Source of the DNA: Bacteroidota bacterium
GTDB taxonomy: Bacteria; Bacteroidota; Bacteroidia; Flavobacteriales; Weeksellaceae
DNA: 64,000 bases
Direction: 5' to 3'
Assembly: GCA_018902795.1 (NCBI GenBank)
Contig: JAHIQD010000019.1
Location: forward strand, 1 to 64,000
The notes below the pieces were generated by a model. The model was not told the origin of the DNA. It did not search any database and was given only the letters and a program-made list of their open reading frames with translations. The position numbers were made by a program, and so were the translations under genes. Within the stretch, counting starts at the first letter, position 1, and the number at the start of each line of letters is the position of its first letter. Shown here piece by piece: positions 50,753 through 57,504 of the stretch.

Positions 50753-51004
50753 ATGGGACGAAATACATCTGTTTCCTTAGGAGATTATTTTGAGGATTTT
50801 GTTGATGCAAAAGTAACTCAGGGAAGATACAAAAACGCAAGTGAAGTTATCCGTGCCGGATTAAGACTTTTAGAAGAGGAAGAAAACAAGATTCAAATCC
50901 TGAAAAACGCCATTCAGGAAGGAATAGACAGCGGAATTGCAGAAGATTTTAATCCGAAAAAACATCTGGAAGCTTTGAAAACCAAATTGAAAAGTAATGG
51001 CTAA
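50753..51004 (+). CDS. parD: ParD-like ribbon-helix-helix antitoxin
   Basis: An 83-aa type II antitoxin. The N-terminus MGRNTSVSLGDYFEDFVDAKVTQGRYKNASEVIRAGLRLLEEEE is the ParD ribbon-helix-helix DNA-binding domain. The C-terminal part (about 48-83) is a charged helix expected to cover the toxin. It overlaps parE by 8 nt and probably represses its own promoter through the two palindromes upstream. Confidence 0.92.
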   Translation: MGRNTSVSLGDYFEDFVDAKVTQGRYKNASEVIRAGLRLLEEEENKIQILKNAIQEGIDSGIAEDFNPKKHLEALKTKLKSNG

Positions 51005-51296
51005 ATATTACTTCACCAATAAAGCGGTTGAAGACCTGACTAAAATTTATGAATATACTTTTGAATTTTGGTCAGAAAAACAGGCAGATAAATATTACGG
51101 AGAGATAATTGACTTTTGCCAGCTCATTGCTGAAAATCCAAACATCGGAAAAAATTATACTGAAATAAATCTTGAGTTTTTTGGTTTCCTGGCGAATAAA
51201 CATATAATATTCTACAGAATTCTGAATCCTGCAACAATTGAAGTAGAAAGAATTCTTGGTGCTGAAATGGATTTGAAAAGGAGATTAAAGGATTAA
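50997..51296 (+). CDS. parE: ParE-family toxin
   Basis: A 99-aa RelE/ParE-superfamily toxin with the typical KYYFTNKAVEDLTKIYEYTFEFWSEKQADKYYGEIID start, FLANKHIIFYRIL core strand and IEVERILGAEMDLKRRL end. ParE toxins target DNA gyrase, in contrast to the ribosome-dependent RelE toxins. Length, start and overlap with parD indicate an intact module. It is bracketed together with parD by 55-bp direct repeats. Confidence 0.9.
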   Translation: MAKYYFTNKAVEDLTKIYEYTFEFWSEKQADKYYGEIIDFCQLIAENPNIGKNYTEINLEFFGFLANKHIIFYRILNPATIEVERILGAEMDLKRRLKD

Positions 51297-51320
51297 TAAA
51301 CACCTATTTTGTTCCATTGA

Positions 51321-51375
51321 AAAACTGGAAGAAGCTTAAATTAACCAAATCCGTTCGGCGTTGCTGAGCGGATTT
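51321..51375 (+). repeat. Direct repeat, copy 2 (tnaA tail plus terminator duplicate)
   Basis: A 55-bp segment that still shows the tnaA 3' coding tail (codons for KLEEA and stop) and terminator, although no tnaA precedes it. It matches copy 1 at 51 of 55 positions. It starts 25 nt after the parE stop. Confidence 0.85.
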
Positions 51376-51378
51376 TTT
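51346..51378 (+). terminator. Terminator after parE (copy 2 of the tnaA terminator)
   Basis: The same ATCCGTTC / GAGCGGAT hairpin as behind tnaA, here with a better T run (TTTTTT). It now ends the toxin-antitoxin transcript. Confidence 0.75.
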
Positions 51379-51399
51379 GATAGTTGAAAAACCAGATTG

Positions 51400-51476
51400 T
51401 TAATGGGCATAACTTTTAAGTTTTTATGGTTAGTATTTCGAAAATACTATAAACCAATCAATTAAATGCCCGTTAA
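51400..51476. other. Nested inverted-repeat structure of unknown role
   Basis: Outer arms TTAATGGGCAT (51400-51410) and ATGCCCGTTAA (51466-51476) pair at 11 of 11 with one G-U. Inside, GGTTAGTATT pairs with AATACTATAAACC with a 3-nt bulge around a small loop. There is no T tract. It sits just outside repeat copy 2 and before the convergent hydrolase gene. It could be a REP-like element, a relic of a small mobile element or a structured RNA. Confidence 0.45.
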
Positions 51477-51494
51477 AACACGCAATTTAATCTT

Positions 51495-52265
51495 CTACTT
51501 GTGATGCCTTTTAAAAAACGCCACCATTTCCGGGATGGATTCATGAGGGAATTCGTGGCCGGCATTTCGCTCTTCTAACACGAGTTCTGTATGATTAATG
51601 CCGGTGTAGAAGGTTTTGTCGCCTTTTGCCACGGCGGTTTTAGGATCTGTTTTCAGATTATCGGAGACGATAGCAATAGATTGTTTCTGCATCCTGTACG
51701 GAACCAGCGGATCGTTTTTGCCCATGCTCATCCAAACCGAAAGGGGTTTCGCCCCCTTGATCATATTGCCGCCCTGCGCTGCTACGGAACATATGGCTGC
51801 AATTTTATCAGGTTTTTCTGCCCACAACACATTCACGAATCTTGCCCCGTTGGAATGTCCAACAACATAAATTCTCGAAGCATCGATGTTATAATTTTTA
51901 GTCAGATCTTTTAAAACCTCATCGAAGAATAATACATCGCGGTTGCCGTGATCGTTGGGGAACATTTGCCAACCGTTCAGCAATCCTTTTTTATCCACCA
52001 CATAGCCCGAGGTTCCGGGAATGCCTTCCATAAAAACAACCAACGCTTCCTTATCGTAATTCTGGAAATCGATTTTCCTGGAAGCGTGTTTCGCATTGCC
52101 GCCATGTCCGTGAAAGACAAAGATTACCGGTGTTTTTTCAGATTTCAACTGAGGTTCAAAAACCAGTGCTTCTCGGGCGGTACCATTAATATCAAATGTT
52201 TTAGTAATCTGGGAAAAGAAAAAGCTGAATGCAAAAACAGACAGCAGCAGAAGGATTTTTTTCAT
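51495..52265 (-). CDS. Secreted polyhydroxybutyrate-depolymerase-type esterase (alpha/beta hydrolase)
   Basis: A 256-aa exported serine hydrolase. A signal peptide (about 1-18, FFFSQ) is followed by the LpqC/PHB-depolymerase pattern: VFHGHGGNA for the oxyanion region, GHSNGARFVNVLW with the nucleophile Ser, GKNDPLVPY with the Asp and NAGHEFPHE with the His. Length is typical. The natural substrate cannot be named; such enzymes cleave feruloyl, acetyl or polyester bonds. Confidence 0.87.
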   Translation of the reverse strand: MKKILLLLSVFAFSFFFSQITKTFDINGTAREALVFEPQLKSEKTPVIFVFHGHGGNAKHASRKIDFQNYDKEALVVFMEGIPGTSGYVVDKKGLLNGWQMFPNDHGNRDVLFFDEVLKDLTKNYNIDASRIYVVGHSNGARFVNVLWAEKPDKIAAICSVAAQGGNMIKGAKPLSVWMSMGKNDPLVPYRMQKQSIAIVSDNLKTDPKTAVAKGDKTFYTGINHTELVLEERNAGHEFPHESIPEMVAFFKRHHK

Positions 52266-52310
52266 GGTTGATTTTTAGCTTTGATGCAAATGAAGGAAAG
52301 GAGTTAAAAG

Positions 52311-52340
52311 AGAAAACCTCAACTTTCGGTGAGGTTTTCT
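52311..52340 (-). terminator. Terminator after the EF-G-like gene
   Basis: AGAAAACCTCA (52311-52321) and TGAGGTTTTCT (52330-52340) form a perfect 11-bp stem with an 8-nt loop, 15 nt past the stop at 52356; on the minus strand it continues into CTTTT. Confidence 0.8.
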
Positions 52341-52355
52341 GTAAAGTTATTCAAT

Positions 52356-54479
52356 TTAAGCTTCCTGCAGAACTGAATGCGATTTCACCAATTCCTGCTG
52401 CACATTCGGCGGAACCAACTGGTATTCCGAAAACTTCATGCTGAATTTGGCGCGGCCACCTGTGATGGAGCGAAGTGTGGAACCGTAATCGTGCATCTCA
52501 GCCAGCGGAACATCGGCAAGGATTTTCTGGTAATGCCCTTCGGAATCCATTCCGGAAATCATGGCGCGGCGGGTTTGCAGATCGCCCATTACATCGCCGG
52601 TATCTTCGTCCGGACAAAGGATTTCTACGGAATAAATAGGTTCGAGCAACTGGGGCTTCGCATTCTGGAAACCTTCTCTGAACGCACCCGAAGCCGCCAA
52701 CTGGAAAGAAATATCATTGGAATCTACACTGTGCATCTTGCCGTCGTAAACGGTGACTCTCACATTTTGGCAATGTGAACCGGTCAATGGACCTTCTTTC
52801 ATCTGCTGCATGATTCCTTTCTTAATGGCGCCGATGTAACGGTTATCAATCGCGCCACCCACGATGCACCAGTAAAATGCGAGCTTGCCGCCCCAAGGTA
52901 AATCTTCGATTTCTTTCTGGCGGATGTTGACACCGGTTGGTTCCGGCATGTCATCGTAGAAGTTTTCTACCCGCATGTGGATTTCGCCGAACTGACCGGA
53001 GCCGCCGGACTGTTTTTTGTGGCGGTAATCGGCATCAGCTTTTCCGGTGATGGTTTCGCGGTAAGGAATCTTCGGATTACCGAAATTCATATTCACGCCG
53101 AATTCTTTTTGAAGTCGCTGTTTTACCAGATCAAGATGCAGCTGGCCCTGTCCGTGAAGGATGGTCTGTTTCAGTTCAGCAGACTGCTCTACATGAAGTG
53201 TGGGATCTTCTTCTTCAATTTTGTGCAAAGCGGTGACGAGTTTTTCCATATCTGCGGTAGAATCTGTAGAAACTGCTTTTCTGATGCGGCTTTCAGGGAA
53301 TTCCATCAGACGTACTTTTCTTTCCACGCCTTTAGAATTTAAGGTATTGTTGGAGTGGCCGTATTTCAGTTTCACGGTAACGCCTAAATCTCCTGCAACC
53401 AATTCCGTCACCGGAATTCTTTCTTTTCCTTCCGCTACAAAAAGCTGAGAGATTCGTTCGGTTTCCCCGTTATTGGCATTCACGAGCTCATCGCCGGGCT
53501 TGAGTTTTCCGCTTAAAACTTTAAAGTAGGAAACCATTCCGACCTGAGGTTCAGAAAGGGTTTTATAAATAAATATGGTGGTCTTATCGTTGGGATCATA
53601 AATAATTTCACCTCCGTTTTCCAATTTTCTTGCAGGTCTTTCGGCTGGTGACGGCGCGATGTCATCAATGAAACCCATCAATCTTCCGCTTCCCATATCT
53701 TTGAGTCCGCTGGTGACGAATACCGGGAAAAACTGCTGTTTAGCCAAAGCGATGGTAATTCCTTTAGCGAGTTCGTCTTCAGACAGATTGCCTTCTTCAA
53801 AGTATTTTTCCATCAAACCTTCTTCATTTTCGGCTGCGATTTCCACCAAAGCGTTATGCATTTCGTTGGCTCTTGCCATTTCGCTTTCAGGGATTGGTTT
53901 CTTTTCAGGTTTTCCTCCGTTAGCAGGAAATTCATACATCACCATTCTTAAAGCGTCAATAATTGAATTAAAGTTCGCTCCGGAATTGTACGGATATTGA
54001 ATAGGAATGAGTTTGGTGCCGAATCTTTCTTTAGCCTGCTCCAAAGTTTTCTCAAAATCGGCTTTCGGATGATCCATCTGGTTGATGACGAAGATTGCGG
54101 GCGTCTGGTATTTGTCAACATATTCCCAAACCAACTCAGTCCCTACTTCAACACCATTGGCCGCATTCAGAACAATAACCGCGGTATCGGCTACCTTTAA
54201 CGAAGAAACGACTTCGCCAACGAAATCGTCAAATCCGGGGGTATCGATGATGTTAATTTTATTGTTTTTCCAGTTCACGAACATCTGGTGGGAGAAGATG
54301 GTTTTTCCTTTTTCGTGTTCGAGGTCTGTATGGTCGCTCACCGTGTTCTGTCCTTCGACGGATCCGCGGCGTTTGATCGCCCCTCCCTCATAAAGCATGG
54401 TTTCAATCAGCGTAGTTTTGCCGCTGTCGGAATGACCGAGCAAGACTACATTTCTTAGATCTTGGGTATTAGCACTCAT
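52356..54479 (-). CDS. Elongation factor G-like GTPase (non-canonical paralogue)
   Basis: A 707-aa protein with the five-domain EF-G layout: GTPase about 1-270, then domains II to V, including GQGQLHLDLVKQRLQKEFGVN and the C-terminal SYQLVPPNVQQELV. The nucleotide motifs depart from true EF-G: G1 is GHSDSGKTT, G3 is DTPGFDDF in place of DTPGHVDF, and G4 is NQMD in place of NKxD. The missing G3 His is the residue that activates GTP hydrolysis. Relatives in other phyla (FusA2-type) also alter this motif. It is therefore probably not the main translocase, whose gene is not in this window. Monocistronic. Confidence 0.85.
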   Translation of the reverse strand: MSANTQDLRNVVLLGHSDSGKTTLIETMLYEGGAIKRRGSVEGQNTVSDHTDLEHEKGKTIFSHQMFVNWKNNKINIIDTPGFDDFVGEVVSSLKVADTAVIVLNAANGVEVGTELVWEYVDKYQTPAIFVINQMDHPKADFEKTLEQAKERFGTKLIPIQYPYNSGANFNSIIDALRMVMYEFPANGGKPEKKPIPESEMARANEMHNALVEIAAENEEGLMEKYFEEGNLSEDELAKGITIALAKQQFFPVFVTSGLKDMGSGRLMGFIDDIAPSPAERPARKLENGGEIIYDPNDKTTIFIYKTLSEPQVGMVSYFKVLSGKLKPGDELVNANNGETERISQLFVAEGKERIPVTELVAGDLGVTVKLKYGHSNNTLNSKGVERKVRLMEFPESRIRKAVSTDSTADMEKLVTALHKIEEEDPTLHVEQSAELKQTILHGQGQLHLDLVKQRLQKEFGVNMNFGNPKIPYRETITGKADADYRHKKQSGGSGQFGEIHMRVENFYDDMPEPTGVNIRQKEIEDLPWGGKLAFYWCIVGGAIDNRYIGAIKKGIMQQMKEGPLTGSHCQNVRVTVYDGKMHSVDSNDISFQLAASGAFREGFQNAKPQLLEPIYSVEILCPDEDTGDVMGDLQTRRAMISGMDSEGHYQKILADVPLAEMHDYGSTLRSITGGRAKFSMKFSEYQLVPPNVQQELVKSHSVLQEA

Positions 54480-54784
54480 AATATATAGTTTTAATTATTC
54501 TATGGGAATGCTAAAAAGGAAATGACCTGCATTTGATTTTTAGGTAGTTAAAGTTACGAAAGATTTGAACTGGTTTTGATATTTTTAAAAATGAAATTCA
54601 TGATATTTGGCATTTAAGTGTATCCTGCCTGAATTCATGCCTACAGTTAAATATGAATTTACCGAAACCAAATTCTGATATGGTCCATTTTAATAATTAA
54701 CGACAGTTAAACCTGTGGAAACTATTTTGATAAAGGCTTTGTGGGGAATTAATAAGAAGAAGAGTGAGCCATCGCTAAAGAGAA
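54480..54784. other. 305-nt intergenic region
   Basis: AT-rich gap between the EF-G-like and YpdA-like minus-strand genes. I see a weak TAACTTTA box upstream of the EF-G-like gene on the minus strand and no convincing stem-loop after the YpdA gene. A short plus-strand frame without ATG (ending in KKKSEPSLKRIIAYLK-like residues) was considered and not annotated. Nothing else is evident. Confidence 0.5.
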
Positions 54785-55747
54785 TTATCGCTTATTTAAA
54801 ATGTTCTTTACAATCATTTCCGCATGGATTCTGGAGTTTTCGATGAACCAAAGACGGGTGTCTTTTCCGCCACAAACTACGCCAGCCAAATAAAGGTTTT
54901 CGATATTCGTTTCCATGGTTTCGGGGTTGTAAACCGGACGGAGATTATCTCCTTTTAAATCTATTCCGGAGTTTTTGAGGAATTCGAAATCCGGAAGATA
55001 GCCTGTCATTGCCAGAACGAAATCGTTTTCAATCTCGTGAATACTGCCCGTTCCATCTTTAAAAATAGCGGAGGCTTCTTTGATCTCCATCATCTCAGCT
55101 TTGAAATAAGCTTTGATACTACCCTCAGCGATGCGGTTTTCAATATCCGGCTTCACCCAATACTTCACCGATTTCGAAATCTCAGAACTTTTAATGATCA
55201 TGGTAACTTCTGCTCCTTTCCGGTAAGTTTCCAAAGCGGCATCCACGGCCGAATTGCTGGCACCGATTACAACAACTTTCTGTTTAGCATAAGGATAAGG
55301 CTCTTTATAATAATGTTTTACTTTAGGCAAATTTTCACCTTTTATATTTAAGAGATTCGGAATATCATAAAAACCGGTCGCTATAATTACGTTTTTTGCA
55401 AGATATTTTTGTTTCGATGTTTCAATCTCAAAGATTTTATTTTTTGAAACTTTTAAAACCTTTTCGTAAAGGTTGATCTTCAGGTTCCGGTGGCGTGCTA
55501 TTCCCTGATAATATTCCAAGGCATCCTGTCTTCCGGGTTTGGGAGAAGTTGTAATAAAGGGAATTTCAGCGATTTCCAATTTCTCGGCGGTCGAGAAAAA
55601 CCTCATGTACAACGGGTAATGATAGAGTGAGTTGACGATGGTGCCTTTTTCAATAATGACATAATCCAGTTGGTTCTTTTCGGCTTCCAAAGCGCAGTTC
55701 AAACCGATTGGTCCGGCGCCGATAATCAGTACATCTAAAATTTCCAT
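54785..55747 (-). CDS. YpdA-family putative bacillithiol disulfide reductase
   Basis: A 320-aa flavoprotein with two Rossmann motifs: GAGPIGLNCALEA near the N-terminus for FAD and VIGASNSAVDAALE near 170 for NADPH. It carries YpdA-type features such as PLYMRFFSTAEKLEI and a C-terminal GVVCGGKDTRLWFIENSRIHAEMI. It has no CxxC pair, in agreement with YpdA and unlike thioredoxin reductase. YpdA reduces bacillithiol disulfide in Firmicutes; the same role here is inferred. No bshA, bshB or bshC gene lies in the window. Confidence 0.85.
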   Translation of the reverse strand: MEILDVLIIGAGPIGLNCALEAEKNQLDYVIIEKGTIVNSLYHYPLYMRFFSTAEKLEIAEIPFITTSPKPGRQDALEYYQGIARHRNLKINLYEKVLKVSKNKIFEIETSKQKYLAKNVIIATGFYDIPNLLNIKGENLPKVKHYYKEPYPYAKQKVVVIGASNSAVDAALETYRKGAEVTMIIKSSEISKSVKYWVKPDIENRIAEGSIKAYFKAEMMEIKEASAIFKDGTGSIHEIENDFVLAMTGYLPDFEFLKNSGIDLKGDNLRPVYNPETMETNIENLYLAGVVCGGKDTRLWFIENSRIHAEMIVKNILNKR

Positions 55748-55847
55748 AGTACAAAATTACAAATCAAATTTTTCATAGCGCCTGTCTTGCTGAAACTTCA
55801 ACATTTGAAAATATTGAACTTCACTGGAATCTAAAACAAAAAAACGG

Positions 55848-55868
55848 ACAGAAAAATCTGCCCGTTGT
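55848..55868 (-). terminator. Terminator after the Fe(II)-dependent oxygenase gene
   Basis: On the minus strand ACGGGCAGA pairs with TCTGTCCGT with one G-U around a short T-rich loop, followed by seven T. It lies 18 nt past the stop at 55887. Confidence 0.75.
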
Positions 55869-55886
55869 ATCACTTTTAAAGTAAGA

Positions 55887-56834
55887 TTATTTAATTAAAC
55901 CCAATTCAACGAGTCTTTCGTGAAGAAATTCTCCTGCTGTGGTATCAGGATATAATTTCGGATTGTTTTCGTCATAAGTTCCTTCCAGAGCGTTCAGCGG
56001 CATATCACCTACCGGATGCATGAAGAAAGGAATCGAATATCTTGACGTTCCCCACAATTCACGTGGCGGATTGACTACCTGGTGAATGGTAGATTTAAGC
56101 TTGTTGTTGGTGTGGCGCGAAAGCATATCCCCAACATTAATCATTAATTCCTCAGGTTCTGCAATTGCATCCACCCATTCGCCGTCGTGGTTCATTACCT
56201 GAAGACCTTTTCCCTGAGCGCCCATTAAAAGGGTGATCAAATTGATATCTCCATGCGCTGCGGCTCGCACTGCATTATCAGGCTCTTCCGTAATCGGCGG
56301 ATAATGAATCGGTCTTAAGATCGAGTTGCCTTCGCCAACGAATTTGTCGAAATAAAACTCGTCCAAACCAAGATGCAAAGCCAAAGCTCTCAATACATAA
56401 ACGCCGGTTTTCTCCAACATTTTGTAGGCTTCTTTTCCTACTTCATTAAATTTTGGAGTTTCCGCAACTTCTACATTGTCCGGATATACTTCCGCATATT
56501 TCGAACCCGGTTCCAAGTACTGCCCAAAATGCCAGAATTCTTTCAAATCCCCTTTTTTAAAACCTTTGGCTGTTTCTTTTCCGAAACCTACGTAACCACG
56601 CTGTCCGCCAATTCCCGGAATCTCGTACTTCTGTTTGGTTTCCACGGGCAGATCGAAGAAATTCTTCACCTCACCGTACAGGTCTTTCACCAGACTGTCA
56701 TCCAGAAAGTGCCCTTTCAGAGCAACAAACCCGATTTCTTCGTATGCTTTTCCGATTTCATTTACAAATTTTTGTTTGCGTTCCGGGTCACCCGAAAGGA
56801 AATCACGCAAATCCACACTTGGGATCTGTTTCAT
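55887..56834 (-). CDS. Isopenicillin N synthase-family Fe(II)-dependent oxygenase
   Basis: A 315-aa double-stranded beta-helix oxygenase of the isopenicillin N synthase/2-oxoglutarate dioxygenase group. The iron ligands are H and D of AAAHGDINLITLL and the later His of KLKSTIHQVVNPP. The 2-oxoglutarate-binding RxS is in SRYSIPFFMHP. The N-terminal DIOX_N-like region has FVALKGHFLDDSLVKDLY and GQRGYVGFGKE. The substrate is unknown; this subfamily is common in Bacteroidota and not tied to beta-lactam synthesis. TAATTTTG at 56867-56860 (minus) is a candidate -7 box. Confidence 0.85.
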   Translation of the reverse strand: MKQIPSVDLRDFLSGDPERKQKFVNEIGKAYEEIGFVALKGHFLDDSLVKDLYGEVKNFFDLPVETKQKYEIPGIGGQRGYVGFGKETAKGFKKGDLKEFWHFGQYLEPGSKYAEVYPDNVEVAETPKFNEVGKEAYKMLEKTGVYVLRALALHLGLDEFYFDKFVGEGNSILRPIHYPPITEEPDNAVRAAAHGDINLITLLMGAQGKGLQVMNHDGEWVDAIAEPEELMINVGDMLSRHTNNKLKSTIHQVVNPPRELWGTSRYSIPFFMHPVGDMPLNALEGTYDENNPKLYPDTTAGEFLHERLVELGLIK

Positions 56835-56878
56835 ATTTTTTAGATTAAATATTTCGATGCAAAATTAAGATTTTTAGA

Positions 56879-57154
56879 TTAGAATTCTCTTTTTGTGTGA
56901 AGGATTCTGAAAACTTCAATTTCTTTACCATTCAAAAAATAATGAACTCCAAATGGAAAAGTTTCCAGAAAAACGATTCGGTTCCCTTGGTATCTTTCCT
57001 GAAACTGAAGGGGATTTTCCGCTAATCTCATGAGCGTACTGTTCAAGTCATCCCAAAATCTGTCACGTAAATCGTGGCTGATTTTTAAATAAAATCCGTC
57101 AGCTTCTGCGAGATCAATTTCTGCCTGATCAGCAAGAGTTACGAAATATTTCAT
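56879..57154 (-). CDS. RelE/ParE-family toxin (second toxin-antitoxin module)
   Basis: A 91-aa RelE/ParE-superfamily toxin. The pattern includes LADQAEIDLAEADGFYLKISHDLRDRFWDDLNSTLMRLAENP, FPFGVHYFLNGKEIEVFRILHTKREF, in which the helical hairpin is followed by the beta sheet. Its ATG overlaps the upstream antitoxin stop by 4 nt (ATGA). Gyrase or ribosome targeting cannot be decided. It shows no sign of truncation. Confidence 0.85.
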   Translation of the reverse strand: MKYFVTLADQAEIDLAEADGFYLKISHDLRDRFWDDLNSTLMRLAENPLQFQERYQGNRIVFLETFPFGVHYFLNGKEIEVFRILHTKREF

Positions 57155-57402
57155 CGGTTAAATTTCTTTTTAACCTCTTCCCAAGTCGTAAATTTCAATT
57201 CTCCCTTTGCTTTCTTTTCCAGCATTTCATCCATCATTTTCATATAACCTTCAGTAATTTCAAAATCTTCGTTCGCTTTTTCAATAAGAATCTTTTCAAG
57301 GTAATTTTTCAGATTTCTGCCGTCTTCCTGTGCTTTGATTTTAAGTTTTTCTACTATAATTTTATCTAAAGACACTTCTTTTCTGATTTTTTCACGTATC
57401 AT
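57151..57402 (-). CDS. Antitoxin of the second module, ribbon-helix-helix-like
   Basis: An 83-aa charged protein preceding the toxin. The segment IRKEVSLDKIIVEKLKIKAQEDGRNLKNYLEKILIEKA has the ribbon-helix-helix pattern (one strand followed by two helices) used for DNA binding. The C-terminal region (about 50-83) is helical and basic, expected to bind the toxin. It is divergent from menD, and a palindrome lies in the shared promoter gap. Confidence 0.82.
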   Translation of the reverse strand: MIREKIRKEVSLDKIIVEKLKIKAQEDGRNLKNYLEKILIEKANEDFEITEGYMKMMDEMLEKKAKGELKFTTWEEVKKKFNR

Positions 57403-57414
57403 CTCCGGTAATTT

Positions 57415-57442
57415 TACGATAAATATACGTATAAATTCCGTA
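57415..57442. promoter_or_regulatory. Palindromic operator candidate between the second TA module and menD
   Basis: A perfect 10-bp core TATACGTATA (57424-57433) is flanked symmetrically by TACG (57415-57418) and CGTA (57439-57442) about the same centre. It lies 13 nt upstream of the antitoxin start and is a good candidate binding site for the antitoxin dimer. Confidence 0.6.
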
Positions 57443-57476
57443 TCAAATATTTTCTGTTTAAAATTTTAATTATGAG

Positions 57477-57484
57477 TAAATTTG
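57477..57484 (+). promoter_or_regulatory. Candidate -7 element of menD
   Basis: TAAATTTG lies inside the open frame that begins at 57472. This argues that menD translation begins at the ATG at 57505, 20 nt after the box. Confidence 0.5.
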
Positions 57485-57504
57485 CGGTTAGTCAAAATTT
57501 TCAA

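Noticed and set aside
54639..54780. Possible gene remnants in the gap before the YpdA-like gene
   Set aside because: Only very short frames without start codons or recognisable motifs; not distinguishable from chance.
57472..57504. MenD start at the upstream ATG
   Set aside because: A TAAATTTG -7-like box lies within the first codons and the extra residues are not typical of MenD; kept as a less likely alternative.
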